Origin: Ectobius pallidus
Taxonomy: Eukaryota > Arthropoda > Insecta > Blattodea > Ectobiidae
Direction of reading: 5' to 3'
Assembly: GCA_964059195.1 (NCBI GenBank)
Contig: CAXKWD010000005.1
Location: 150,565,265-150,629,264 of the forward strand
DNA length: 64,000 nt
Part shown: piece after piece, positions 23,303 to 34,899 of the stretch
How the letters are laid out: each line of letters begins with the position of its first letter
How positions within the stretch are numbered: position 1 is the stretch's first letter
Position numbers and translations under genes: made by a program
Notes under the pieces: model-generated
What the model saw: only the letters and a program-made list of their open reading frames with translations
What the model was told of the DNA's origin: nothing
The model's database searches: none

Positions 23303-23561
23303 GGCGCTGCGCTACAAACCGGAAGGTCGCGGGTTCGATCCCCGATGAGGTCGTTGGAGTTTCTCAACTGGTCTAATCCTTCTGGCGGCACTGTGGCCTT
23401 GGGGTAGACTCAGCCTCTAACAGAAATGAGTACCAGGAGCAATCCTGGGGGTAAAGGCGGCCGGTGCGTAAAACTGACAACCTTCATGGGTCGACTGTCT
23501 AAAATCTGGGAGCCTCAAGCTTCTAGAACCCTCTGAACCTCCATGGCCTATATAGGGAACA
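23303..23561 (+). mobile_element. SINE family A, 5'-truncated
   Basis: Contains box B CGCGGGTTCGATCCCCGATG (23329-23348), TCCTTCTGGCGGCACTGTGG, GGTAAAGGCGGCCGGTGCG and CCTCCATGGCCTATATAGGG. Flanking CTATGGTTCA at 23293-23302 and 23562-23571 is a perfect 10-bp direct repeat. Part of the left copy overlaps the expected head, so the exact 5' boundary is uncertain. Confidence 0.88.
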
Positions 23562-23627
23562 CTATGGTTCAAGGGAATAACTTTCAAATGCTGATTAACA
23601 AATCGTGAAAATAAATTTGGTATTATA

Positions 23628-24171
23628 CAGGGTGTTAATAAATATCACCGAAGTATTTTACCTGTATATAGAGGGGACTTAGACAAGCAACTTTTATTAG
23701 GGGATTTTTGCTCTATGACGTAAAATGTGTATGCTACAGGGCATTAAAGTCATTATAATTTGGTACTCATAATTCAATAATTACGCAAAATATGGTTAAA
23801 AAGGTCATTAAATTGACTTCATGCCTTCCTAGTGATCGATAAAAACATGACTCTTAATTATTCGTCAACTGCTATATCATAATTTAGTGTTTCGGTAATC
23901 TACAAAATTTACAGACTAATCATATGACTGGTCGCCACTGAATTATTCTTTTTTTATTCATAACTACTGACTATGTAGTGTTAACAGCGAAATTCCTTTG
24001 TTTTGCATTGTTTTCTAATGTTAGAAGTCAGTGGCGGCCATGCCCTGGGAGATTTTATGCTGTAACAGGAAAAATTGAATCCATAGAGCAAAAATTTCCC
24101 AATAAAAATTGCTTGTCTATGTCCCCTCTATGCACATGTAAAATATTTCGGTGTTATTCATTAACACTCTG
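23628..24171. mobile_element. TA-flanked MITE with ~95-bp terminal repeats, copy 1
   Basis: The left end CAGGGTGTTAATAAATATCA matches, inverted, the right end TGTTATTCATTAACACTCTG. The arms extend through AGAGGGGACTTAGACAAGCA and TTTTTGCTCTATG. TA lies at both borders. No transposase was recognised; open frames inside are incidental. A second copy lies at about 56560-57072. The ends fit Tc1/mariner-type elements. Confidence 0.88.
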
Positions 24172-24807
24172 TATATCGACTGAGAAAAGACCATGTGATA
24201 ATGGATTTAAGCACTTGTTTTTGGAACATGGTACAGTACAGCCTGACATGCATAATGATCGCTCCTACCGGTCAGGCAGTACCGCGGTACTGAGTGGGCG
24301 CATTGCCCCGAGGAATGACTGGAATGCAGCGTAATCATAATTTCGGATGGGCAGATCCAAAACTTCTAACGTTCATCATCATCTCTCTCTCCTACCAACC
24401 AGTTTTGTTTAAAATGAAAACAAAAATCCCACTTTTCTGCCCCCGCCTTTTGTCTGTGTTTTCTTCCCTTGTGAAAAGTTTGATCATGTTTGGATGCACG
24501 GACACTAAAATGAAAGGGTTGAACACATCTTTCGCATATTCTTCTCTGTATTCCTTCTCTGTTTTTATTTCTTTATAAAAACACGCAGACTGGAACTCCA
24601 TGCACGCACACCCTCACACACGCAACTGTTAAACTCCAGGTATTGGAATTTCTGAAAACTTCAGATCTAAACTCGTCGCCTTTCAATCTAGACGTGTATA
24701 GTTTCGACTTGGAAAATATTCTTACAAAAGAAGACACATAAGATCTGTAATAAAGCAATCTCTTAACTATTTAAATTATTTTCATTTTCCTACTGAGCTG
24801 TATATTT
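24172..24807. other. Non-coding stretch
   Basis: Contains short open frames but nothing that matches a protein family I know. Confidence 0.4.
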
Positions 24808-25296
24808 GTTTTTAAAATATAATTTCCACCTATGCTTAGAATTTTAAAAAGTAGAAACCTACTCTAAAAACATAACTTATCTTATGATAGTCTAACATAG
24901 GCCTACATAAATAGCTAGAGCTACTGGTCAAGAAATATAAAATTTGGGTACCATCTTATTGTTTGTCCACTGGTCTAGAAATATAAAATTTGGGTACCAT
25001 CTTATTGCTTGTCCACTGGTCTAGAAATATAAAACTTGGGTACCATCTTATTGTTTGTCTACTAGTCTAGAAATATAAAACTTGGGTGCCATCTTATTGT
25101 TTGTCTACTGGTCTAGAATTATAAAACTTGTGTACTAACTTATTTTTTGTACACAAGTTTAATATTTCTAGACCAGTAGCTTATGCTTCTTATATATGTT
25201 AGACTTTAATAAGATAGGTTATATTTTTAGAGCAGGTTACGTTTCTACTACTTTAAATACTGAGCATAGGTAGAAATAATGTCTTAAAAACAAACT
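24808..25296. mobile_element. Fold-back element with internal 46-bp tandem repeats
   Basis: Left arm (about 24808-24945) and right arm (about 25155-25296) are imperfect inverted repeats sharing ACCTATGCT, GTAGAAAC, CTCTAAAAA, CTTATC and AGTCTAACATA. Between them stand five 46-bp units starting at 24924, 24970, 25016, 25062 and 25108, each with CTGGTCTAGAAATATAAAA and (in the first four) ACCATCTTATTG or GCCATCTTATTG. The inverted block CTAGACCAGTAG at 25169-25180 mirrors the unit start. No coding potential; superfamily unknown. Confidence 0.82.
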
Positions 25297-25639
25297 ATCT
25301 GTTAATATTTTTCACGCGTGAACAGCAGGTTTCAAAAAACAGCAATCACGCCTCAAATTAATGTGAAATAGGCTAATAGCACGTGTAAGAAAAAGCTCTC
25401 CTTTCTTTTATATTTAGCTAATCGGATATGGGAAAGAAAAATATATATGACAAATGAAAATTATTAGGCCTACATGGGAAACAGTATCATATTGAAAAGT
25501 ATATTTTAACAGCTAGCTTTATTTTTTTTTAATTCAGCTGTGTTTATACTCCTTTTAGCTAGGAGGTCATATCAGGAGTTCGGGATCTGTGTCTAGGCTA
25601 TACAGTAGGGTAGGCCATGGAACTATTGATTGTCAATTA

Positions 25640-25860
25640 TTTCTATTATTGGTGAATTTTATGGAGTAAATTTCAACTAATATTAATTTAAATGGATATG
25701 ATACAGAATGAAATGGTGAGGATGATTCATGGTATGCAAATATCCAATTCGGCATTTGCCTTTACGACTGGAGAAACCATGAAAAAACCCCATGTCAAAT
25801 TGGCCGGCCACGGGATTTGAACCTGGGATCTCCCGAATGCGAGTCCTCTCTTTATTTTTT
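25640..25860 (-). mobile_element. SINE family E, with tRNA-like head
   Basis: The minus strand reads GATCCCAGGTTCAAATCCCG (box B), GGCCGGCCAATTTGACATGG, then TTCATGGTTTCTCCAGTCGT and AAAGGCAAATGCCGAATTGG. This is the clearest head of the family in the window. Confidence 0.82.
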
Positions 25861-26885
25861 TTCTTCTCTTTCGAAACGTAAGTAAAACAATTATTGAAAT
25901 ATACAGAGATGTAACTTAAGAAGTGTACAATTTAATGCGGTATTTCCTGGTGTTCTAAAATCTTAAAAGTTGGTACAAGAGTGGATGAAAACATTAGAAA
26001 AATTGAAAATATTCTCTCCAGAGAACCATAAAGAGCACTGATAGTTTCATTTCATGTTCAGTGATCAATCACAATTCTAAGTGTTTACTAAGTCAGTTTT
26101 TCTATAAGACTGCAAAAAGCAAACGAGGGCAAAACATAGATTTATTTTCTCAGAAGTTCGTTTCTTCTATATAAATTAAACGGATATAATTGAAACGGGT
26201 AATTCGTATGATCAAATAAATTCTGTTCATATCGACCTTCTCTTTGGAATATAAAATCTTCAATCTCCTGAATATCATGCATTCGTTTCTTCACAGGTCT
26301 TTTAGTTCATCAGAATTACTAAATTCATTCGTTTATATATAAGTATCAAATTAAATGTATTAATTAGTTGGTTGCCTTAGCGCCCTTATCACATTTTTGT
26401 TGACATTAGAAAGAAAGACTAACATTGTCTGATCCCTTTACAAAATATGTTAGTGTTATTTTTCAACGATACGTTATTTCGAAGCGATACGATATGATTT
26501 TCGATAACCCTTGTCTTAATTGTCCGTAATTACTTAGAAAACTTAGGCTAAGTCGTTCGATCGTGATTATTTTTCGTATGAATTTTCGGGAAGGAATGGT
26601 GCCTCACTCCAATAAGATTTACAGGTTCATAATATAATTATTTCCTGCTAATGTATTGACATAATAAGACGATCTGTCTGCCATAGTAAAGCACTTGAAG
26701 AATAGAGAACAGTATTTTTAGGAGTTAAGTATGTACGAATAAGTACCGTTGAATTTTCTGAAATCCACTGTTTTAGCCTCGGCGGAAAGTAAATCTTCCA
26801 TTATTTTATGTCAATATTTCCAAAAATAAGATTTTACAAATGAATTTAAGCATTAAAAATATAGCAATCTGACTGACTCACATGT
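25861..26885. other. Non-coding stretch
   Basis: No gene or element recognised. Confidence 0.4.
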
Positions 26886-26950
26886 CAAGGGACAGCGGAG
26901 AGCCGAAGATCTGGTTCAAATCCCGGCTATGGCATTGAATTTTTCAGTCT
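26886..26950 (+). mobile_element. tRNA-like SINE head remnant
   Basis: AGATCTGGTTCAAATCCCGG has an intact box B (GGTTCAAATCC) and is followed by CTATGGCATTGAATTTTTC. Box A is not clear and no body is recognisable. Confidence 0.4.
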
Positions 26951-27890
26951 GACTCTAACTTTCCAACTTAGCCTACACACGGCCAGTGTGAAAGAATTAT
27001 CATTCCTAATATGAATAGTGTTAAGATCTGTATAGAGGACTGGATTTAGCTGAGAACGCGTTCCCAAGTTATGGAAGGATGACAGGTAATAAAAGCGACT
27101 GAAAATATAGCCAGGTGTTGAGGTATGCAGGATTCTATAGTCAGAATGAGACAGTGAAAATATAACCCATTAAAGTGGTTCTAATGACGGAGCTCTGAGC
27201 TCGTATTTACGAATGTTACATATCTGACAACGCATTATGAACACATTGTAGTCTCTGAGTCAAGTTACTGCTTAAGTCAGAAAGAGGTACATTTAACCGG
27301 ACACAAGGGTACTAGTACACCTATTAAATTGCCATGAAACTTGATAGCCGTAACATTAATAACGTGGAAATGTCCCACACTCTGGTAATATAGTCCAGCT
27401 GATGCTTTTTTAATGGGAAGTTACAAAAAATGCATGAGATGACTTATTATCGGATGAACTTTTGTTCATATTAAATCTTACTTCCTGCACCTACGACGCC
27501 TTGAGGGACTCCACTATCAACACTCCATTATTCACATATTCGATATTCTTTATTCAAATTGCCCGGCTTTACTTCGAGCTATTCACGCTTTTCTACAAGC
27601 AATTTTAACGCCACATTATTGTAATTAAATAATTGGATAATTAACCCAATTATTTTCTTAAAAATGCTTCTACATAGGGGAGATGCTATTCAATATTCAT
27701 TAAGAATTGCGGAAAGAGTTGGCTAAGCCCTGTTATTTATGGTGGACAATCGTTTGCCGACACAGTTGATTGTCCAAAAACCCTCATATTATGTGACTTT
27801 ATTTTGCATATAGGCCTATGACTTAGTCGTAATAGATCAACCACTGACCAAATATTTTGTAGGCTATTCGCCAAATTGTGGGAGAAAAAG
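26951..27890. other. Non-coding stretch
   Basis: Nothing recognised. Confidence 0.4.
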
Positions 27891-27894
27891 TGAT

Positions 27895-28110
27895 ATAATA
27901 AGTCTGTTCACCAGCTATTCATAGGTTTTAAAAAAGCATATGATTCAGTTAGCCGAGGCAAATTGTACAATATCATCATTGAGTTTGGGATAACAAAAAA
28001 AAAATAGTTAGTTAAATGATAAAAATGTGTCTAAATGAAACCTGTAGTTTATGAAGTCAGGGTAGAGAAACTTATAGCAGATAGGTTCACCATTAAAAGG
28101 ACTATGGCAG
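27895..28110 (+). pseudogene. LINE reverse-transcriptase fragment (motif A region), probable LINE-1 family
   Basis: The frame reads FIGFKKAYDSVSRGKLYNII and then EFGITKKK, after which stop codons and a shift give KCV and NET-like remnants (KMCLNETYS region) and VRVEKLIADRFTIK. It matches the palm domain of insect LINE reverse transcriptases around motif A (normally F-I-D-F-K-K-A-Y-D-S). The catalytic aspartate of FIDF is replaced by glycine, and stops follow within about 25 codons, so the copy is inactive. Endonuclease, FADD motif and C-terminus are absent. Confidence 0.8.
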
Positions 28111-30074
28111 TCTGCACGCTGTGTTCTTTCTTAAAACCACGATAAATTGCCATGACATATTTGAGGTTATAATGTTCTTTAAAACCTATAGAATCCATTT
28201 ATAAACTTAGTTTGTTGCTTTAAAAAATATGCCAAATGAAAGAAAAATTGTGACGAAGTGGATATTTATATAACCTAAAATGCCATACATATTGAATCTA
28301 CATTCTTTGCAGCAATCAACTCCCAAACTCATCACACAGATAGCAGAAATGGAGTGTATCGTGATCACTGAATAGTTGTAATCGATATCAAGTATCGATA
28401 ACTTCTCGGCAGCCATAGAAACAGCAGAAGAGGAAGAAATACGTTAATAGGCCTAATATAAGAAATAAATAAAAATCCCATTAAAACAAAATATTATTAT
28501 TTTGAATCAAATTATTGTACACATTTCTCAATTTACGTATGGGAGGGGTAAATTTCACACTTATTTAAGAATTTCGCACAAAAAAATGTCGAGATTCAAT
28601 TTTCTTAATATTGGTATTTTACGCATGTACAAAGCTAAATATAGATTAGGAAAGCTGTTTTGTCAAATATCTCGGTTAACGGTCCCTACTAATGTACCAA
28701 CGATTCAGTTGAACAAAAATGTTTCCCTAGTGATAAAAAAGCATAATTGTTCGATTTAACTATGATTAATTTAACTGCTTTACATTACTTCAAGGAGAGA
28801 GTGAGAGGGGCAATAAAGAGATATAAAAGAAAATGTCCAAAACAACCTATTATCTGCCTGTGGTTATATAAATTAAGTATTTGTGTCAGCAATAAAAAGT
28901 ATAAGATGTTAATAAAAATGATTTTGAACACAAAGAATGGATTTGAATATTCCTTTCTCTCAAACCACTAAAATATAAACATTTGAATTTTAGATTAAGT
29001 CTTAGAATTATACAAATTTAATGTAACAAAATCACAGTGTTGTCACTCAAAATAGAGGCTAGAATTTGATAATGGAGATTCGACACGAAGATAACCTTTT
29101 TTCTATTATAAGTGATGGGAGAGAAGAAAAAATCTGACCATGTGGTTTGTATGTTAATGCGCATTTGTTGGTTGACCGTCAATATGTTTTCATGGATAAG
29201 ATGTTTTTAAAGGCTTTTATTTTAAAAAATAAAATATATATAAGTCATGGCACTTGAGGCTAAGTTTGTCTCCTTTTCTGTTTGGGTTTGGACGCCTGAC
29301 AGCTGGCACGCGCGATGTTCAGATGTCACATGCTTTGGTTGCTATGGCACCTCGGGCTACTAGAGATTTCCCAAATGAGACGCTCGAAATGTGGCTCCAA
29401 ACTTTTTCAAAACAGATGGTCCCAGAAAAAATTGATAGTATAGGAAATTTATGTTTGATATTAAGTTTTAAAAAACAAACCCATGATTATAGTTAAAGAG
29501 TATTACTTCTCAGTTTGGTACACGATATCAGAATAGAGGATTATTAAAATTGTGTTTAGGGGTTGCAAACAGCTTTTTTTAACTGAAGATTAATCCTAAA
29601 TAAAACCAGGTGTCCATTAGGAGCCCTTGGACAAAGACATGCAATTTTCTCTTCATATGTGGATTACATGAAGTCTCGATTTAATCCCACATAAAATATC
29701 AGTAGGGCCTAAGAAATCTATACAAAACTCTTGTGGTTCCTGTGAATTTATCGCTCTTTTACGCAAACACTATTATAAAGGTGAAATTATGGAAGTAGGC
29801 CTAAATAGTTTTTACACTTTGCCTATATTCAACTTATCTTTGGATAAAAGTTGGTCAAATCGGATCCGTAAATCACTTTCAGTATTTAAAATTAAAATTC
29901 ATCTTTGTACAAGAAAAAAAGTCTCCCTGTTATTCATAGCTTTCGAGATAAGACCGTTTTACAGTAATTAATAAAGTAGTACTGCCTAAGGTCCTTGTCG
30001 ATATTCCTTTTTTTTCCCAAAGAAAACAAATTGCACTGAAGGAGTTCAAACCATTTTTGGTCTGGCAAGCAATT
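28111..30074. other. Non-coding stretch
   Basis: Several short open frames (28502-28759, 28747-28971, 29254-29496) have no recognisable family and no supporting splice or promoter signal. No element ends seen. Confidence 0.4.
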
Positions 30075-30360
30075 TTACTTGTATTTTTCCATGATTTCTT
30101 CAGTCGCAGAGGCAAATTACGACTGAATATTTGCTTAACATGATTCATATCCGCTATTTCACCTAACATCATAATCCTTAAAATTTAATATCGGTTAAAA
30201 TTAATACAAGCCATGATACAACAAGAGAAACAGATGCACTTAAACATTTCCAAGGCCTACTGGTAAACTCAAAGGTTCTAACCACGATGTACGACTTTGT
30301 ATTTGAAGCGTATATATCGATGTTTCAAAAAATTGGTTCAATCCCGGCAACAGAGTTGAA
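30075..30360 (+). mobile_element. SINE family E, diverged copy
   Basis: Shares TTTCTTCAGTCGCAGAGGCA, TATTTGCTTAACATGATTCA and CCTTAAAATTTAATATCGGT with the copies at 21910-22527. A later GGTTCAATCCCGG near 30341 may be the head of a second degenerate unit. Confidence 0.65.
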
Positions 30361-30739
30361 TTAGACTAAAATTAGATGCTGCAAGACAAGTTGCCCAGCG
30401 AACTACGGAGACACCGGCACACATGGAGCTGGATACAGATAGGCAAGCCTCTAAGTGTCATTCTCAAATTAAGGAAGCCTACAGGTCAGGTAGGCCTACA
30501 TTGAGAAACGAATGACTGTTATTTTCTCTTGGTGTCTCTTGGGTACGAAGGAAGGAGAAGCAGCTAGTAAAGAATTTCAATATCATGTTTGGATTAAATT
30601 CCTTTCATTACAGACCCAAAAATTTTATTAAATCAATTCAGTTTTATAAAAGACTGTGACTGTGAAAACTTAGTGACAAAAACTTAGGGAAAACGACACA
30701 GGGTTATAGGAATATATTTGATTTAAGTTAGTATTTTTG

Positions 30740-30940
30740 TAAGATCCGACTGAGGATCCAGAAGATGTTTGGAAAAATTAGGCAAAATGTTGTTTTTGAT
30801 AAGAAAGCAATAGATATAAAAAGTAGAGGACATAAGTTAATTGTTGATTGTTAGAATAGTAAGGTAAGAGTTAGTTAAATCATTAATCATTGACACAATG
30901 CATTTTTTTAAGTTATTTATTTGTTGGTTTATCTGTAAGT
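30740..30940 (+). repeat. LINE-D 3' region, plus-strand copy
   Basis: Matches, inverted, the segment 32615-32810 next to a LINE coding remnant. Shared text includes TTTTTGATAAGAAAGCAATA, AAAAAGTAGAGGA, AGAATAGTAAGGTAAGAGTT and TTATTTATTTGTTGGTTTAT. It is probably the C-terminal or 3' untranslated part of that LINE. Confidence 0.72.
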
Positions 30941-31064
30941 GCGGATCTTTTCAATTATGAATGAGAACAAACATGCCATTTTTATTACGGTTATATAGCA
31001 GAACAAAAAAGTAAATAAAATAAATAACCCTTAATTGGACAAGGCTGAATTTTTCACTCAATAT

Positions 31065-31190
31065 ATAAACCCGTGCCGGACTGCACAGAAAACAGTTAAC
31101 ACAATGATTAGGCCCATAGTTTATTTCTTACTATTTTAATCTGTAATTTTTATGAAACTAAAATTTTCTTCCGATTTTTTCTATCCCTTA
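31065..31190 (+). repeat. Unclassified repeat H, copy 1
   Basis: Shares GGACTGCACAGAAAAC and a following ATGATTAGGC...TTTATTTCTT...TCTGTAA pattern with 58229-58345. A bare CGGACTGCACAGAAAA also occurs on the minus strand at 62994-63009. Confidence 0.5.
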
Positions 31191-32609
31191 ATACGAATTT
31201 AAGACGAATAACTGCATCCTGTGTGATACATATCAATTTGAGGGTTAAAGGCTAAATATCTGGGGAATAGTATATTGAAAATTTATAAGTTAATTTTAGG
31301 TTAATAACACTGTCCCGTAAATAATTTCCGCTATAACAGACCATAATTTGTAGAATATCATTTCAGTGGTAAACATTTTTTAATAAAAGCGTCGTAATTA
31401 TCTACTCTTAAGGGGGGGATTAAATATTACTGCAATGAGAATTTCATTCGCAATAGATAATGACACTGCCAGGAACACAAGATCTAATGTGATTGTCTTT
31501 TACTTCCTCTGCCCGTACCAAAAGTATAGGAAGAGGAAGTATTGTGCTCGACCTCGAAATTCGAAGTTGAGTTTTTAACATAAATACACGTTTTAAGGGC
31601 TCCTGGATCAAAAAATATTATTTCCAAAAACAAGTGTGTGTATGTGTGTCTGTGAACAACCTAGCTCTAGAGTGAAAAATCGTATGAAAACAAAAATTTG
31701 TATTTGGGTTAGGTATTTTCCTGGGGATGTGACACGAAGATTGGCAAATTACTTTCTCTTACCCTTAATGCCACTTTACAACAAGAAAATTTAGTTTTTC
31801 GTGATTTTCTCTAAAATGGTTTTAATGATTTTGTTTAAATTTTGTACATGAGATGCTTATACTAAAAGCTAAAACTTTCATTTGGAGCCATTTTTCGCAA
31901 AAATTCTCTGAAGGGTAGTTATAAGCCATCCACTGTTTGTAGAAACTCGGTCTTCCCTTGTGAGTAATAAAGCTTTGCATCAGGTTGAAACACTGAGTAC
32001 GCTCTTTTGCACCACGGTCTCTTATTCTATTCGGAATGTGAAGTGAGAAAGATGTATTTCCCATGCTTAGAGTGAAATATTTACCGTAAAGAAAGTTACA
32101 TGAGTACAAATTAGAGTTTATTTAGGTTGCGTATCCTTCGGGGATGCGATGCGATATGGTAACTGTATTCTATTCATTCTTCAGCCAATTTACATGAAGA
32201 GAATGTCATACATAAGATATTAGGCTATAATATGAGACAAAACTGTTATTTGGGCAGAGTGAGTTATAAGTACAAGTCACATTTTTCTTCGAATGCATGT
32301 CCTCTTAAGTTATAAGAACAAAATGTTACCGCAAGTCTTTCACAAACTCGGATGCTTTTGGAGTATTTTTGTATCACTTACCCTGCATTATTCATCTTCG
32401 ATTAGACCAGAAATCTAAAGGCCTTCTCATTAACATGTGGAGACTTTAACGGGTGAGTAAGACACGAACTACTATATAACCATTATAAAAAAAATGGCAT
32501 GGTTTAATGTTAATCTCATTCATAACTAATTAAAAAGACAAGCACTTACATTTCTGCTTATCCAAGACGTCTTTTACATTACAAAATCCACCAGCTACAA
32601 AAGTAACGA
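31191..32609. other. Non-coding stretch with a short hairpin
   Basis: ACTTCCTCT at 31502 and AGAGGAAGT at 31532 form a 9-bp stem, in a setting (later GTGTGTATGTGTGTCTGTG) common in dispersed insect repeats. No gene recognised. Confidence 0.45.
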
Positions 32610-32614
32610 TCCAA

Positions 32615-33070
32615 CAAACAGCAGATAAACCAACAAATAAATAACAATTTTCTTTTTTAATATGCATTATGACAACGATTCGCGATTTAACAAACTCTTA
32701 CCTTACTATTCTAACAATTAACAATTTACTTATCTCCTCTACTTTTTATAGCTATTGCTTTCTTATCAAAAATAGCATTTTGCCTCATTTTTTCAAACAA
32801 CCTACGTATACTGTGTTACAATTTTTTTAATGCTACGTTAGAATTTAATTTTTATTATTGGTTGTCAATAAACATTTCTCTCCATTTCTTAGCTTTACAC
32901 ATTCAAGCACGATGTCTCTCGCATTTTCCTTCGAATTGCAGAGTGGATACATTCCTTTCTCAATATTCTTCATAAAGTCCTCAACGACCAGATACGCAGC
33001 CTCCACCATTCTCTCTACTCTATTATTATGAAATACATAAGCCTCTACTCCACTAATTGTTTTCAATTCC
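32615..33070 (-). pseudogene. LINE-D C-terminal remnant with zinc-knuckle-like motif
   Basis: The minus frame 33066-32845 contains MYPLCNSKENARDIVLECVK followed by LRNGEKCLL, which fits the C-P-L-C...H-I-L-L-E-C knuckle near the C-terminus of many insect LINE proteins. One cysteine reads as tyrosine and the histidine as aspartate. Downstream, RLFEKMRQNAIFDKKAIAIK is in the region shared with 30740-30940. No reverse-transcriptase domain is present. At its 5' side (33071-33082) it abuts a 5S rRNA fragment on the other strand. Family identification is by eye. Confidence 0.6.
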
Positions 33071-33082
33071 CTATAAAATACT

Positions 33083-33161
33083 GATCACCGACGTTACGCA
33101 ACGTAGGGCGCGGTTAGTACTTGGATGGGTGATCTCTTGGGAATACCGCGTGTTGTTGGCA
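33083..33161 (+). rRNA. 5S rRNA pseudogene, 5'-truncated
   Basis: The segment aligns with the 3' two-thirds of eukaryotic 5S rRNA: GATCACCG, GCAACGTAGGGCGCGGTTAG, TACTTGGATGGGTGATC and ACCGCGTGTTGTTGGC, followed by a CTTTT terminator-like run at 33163. The first ~40 nucleotides are missing. The internal control region (box A, intermediate element, box C) is largely kept, so polymerase III binding factors might still recognise it, but the product would not fold as 5S. It could also be the head of a 5S-derived SINE. Confidence 0.85.
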
Positions 33162-33841
33162 TCTTTTAGTTTCTGGTTATACGTTTCGCGAATTTGATTC
33201 ACGTGTCGACATCTTTCGGAATAAGGAAAATCTTTTACATATTACCCTTCAGTATAACTATAAAGTGAATTCTAGAATTGCTAATACCACAACCAGAAAA
33301 TGCACGGCTTGTATCTTAACATTGTAAACTGATTTCAAAGAAGGATTTCCAAGAACAATATTCGTTCATAGCAGCGTGCTACCTTGAGTGGTAACCGACG
33401 TGTTTCGAGTTATAGAAAATGATGCATATTCAATGAGAGGCGGTATCGCTCGAAGGCATCAGCAATACTGTTCAGTTGCGTTTCATTCTTTTTGTTTTAT
33501 TAAAAAGTAACAAGCTCTGACCGACTGGCCAAAGAAGTTCAACCGCCTCCATACAATAAACCTGATTCCCCTGAGAGGATTCGTTTCGTTTGCTTCAAGA
33601 TCTCTGCTTGAGGTGATTCGAGCGTAACACCGCGATATTTATAATCCGATTCGAGTTCCTTAGGGTAACATCCATCCTATCATTAATTTAATCCGCTTAA
33701 TTAAGGGGAACAGAATGGCCCATCATTACAATGTTAAATTTAATGTATCTTTTCTATTAAAAAAAACACTAAGTAACTTACTAAAATTAGGCACTTCATT
33801 TTTTACAATTTTTAGCTACATAGCCTAACGAACAACCATTG
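33162..33841. other. Non-coding stretch
   Basis: No gene or element recognised. Confidence 0.4.
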
Positions 33842-33961
33842 TTGACGTCATGTGAGGTTGAAAGGACATTTTCTGCCTTCAAATGTATTCTAATAGATAA
33901 CAGGAAGAACTTCACAGTTGAGAATCTTGAAAGAGTGATATACTATAACCAGGAAATGTGA
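33842..33961 (+). pseudogene. hAT-type transposase C-terminal fossil (CGGBP1-like)
   Basis: A 39-codon open stretch ending in TGA reads LTSCEVERTFSAFKCILIDN, then RKNFTVENLERVIYYNQEM. This is the C-terminal dimerisation motif of hAT transposases and of the CGGBP1-like proteins derived from them (S-x-D/E-V-E-R-x-F-S ... N-R ... F ... E-N-L). The upstream domain is not recognisable in any frame. Being short, it would escape length-based gene finding. No nearby terminal repeat belongs to it with confidence. Confidence 0.78.
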
Positions 33962-34422
33962 AACAATCTTATTTTCACTGCTTCTTTTAATTGGACCTTG
34001 AAAATCCGGGAGAGGGCTACGCGGAGGAGTCGCGTCGGTTCGTACCCATATCCGCAGCAGGTCTCCAAGGTGAGGAGCCTCTAGTGACTCTAGTCGATAG
34101 ATTAATGTAGGTAAGGGAAGTCGGCAAATTGGATCCGTAACTTCGGGATCCATGAGTTAGTGCTGGAGAAAATGATTTTTTTAAAAATGTACTTATTTAC
34201 AGAAATATGTTGTTTCTCTTTATAAAAAATATTTTGTCGACATTTTTAAGTACCTCATGGCCTATAAATATTTCATACATCAATCAATTCAAAATCTATT
34301 TTTCAGTGTATGTAAGACACTTGAATAAACAAATCCTGAAAATTTCAAGATTATAGATTAAATAGAAGCTGAGAAGTACTATTTATATAGAAAAAGTAAA
34401 GTTACGGCAAACGTGCTTCAAA
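33962..34422. other. Non-coding stretch
   Basis: Nothing recognised. Confidence 0.4.
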
Positions 34423-34430
34423 GTTATAAC

Positions 34431-34891
34431 TAGGGTTCGGATGTTTATGACATGTCACATTTTTATCCTGACCTCCATTCTCGCTGCAAACAGAAATTAA
34501 ACACTAATTGCACGCTTGTTATCATAATCGGGCCGTTTTTATTTTATATATAAAGCCATATCTTGGTAATTTTTCTGGTATTGGCCATAATTTGGCCATA
34601 TTTGTAATTTAACGCCATATTTCAGTGATCAATTCGGTAAAAGAGAACAATTATACAGTGTATGTATTACATGGTCAAGTTAAATTTGAAATTATTTCAT
34701 TAATTTAATGTTTAGGCTATGCCAAATGAATAAGTGACTTACATTTTAAAATTAATGCAATTATTTATATTTTATAGGGATACGCAAGGTCTGCAAAATA
34801 TTAGGAGTATTTTTAAATATTAGGAGTATCTTTAAGGGCATATTTGCAATCATATTTTTCAATTTTTTAGGTCATAAACATCCCAACCCTA
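34431..34891. mobile_element. Non-autonomous hAT element (TTCGGATGTTTATGAC type) with perfect 8-bp TSD
   Basis: Ends TAGGGTTCGGATGTTTATGA and TCATAAACATCCCAACCCTA are flanked by GTTATAAC at 34423-34430 and 34892-34899. The interior shares TTTTTATCCTGAC, ACGCTTGTTATCATAATCGG and CCGTTTTTATTTT with 43149-43823 and with the pieces at 45304-45440 and 46148-46752. No transposase. Confidence 0.95.
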
Positions 34892-34899
34892 GTTATAAC

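Noticed and set aside
23978..24334. 118-codon plus-strand open frame
   Set aside because: It starts inside the MITE at 23628-24171 and runs through its right terminal repeat; no protein family.
24924..25153. 46-bp repeats as a CRISPR-like array
   Set aside because: No spacers; a simple tandem array inside a fold-back element.
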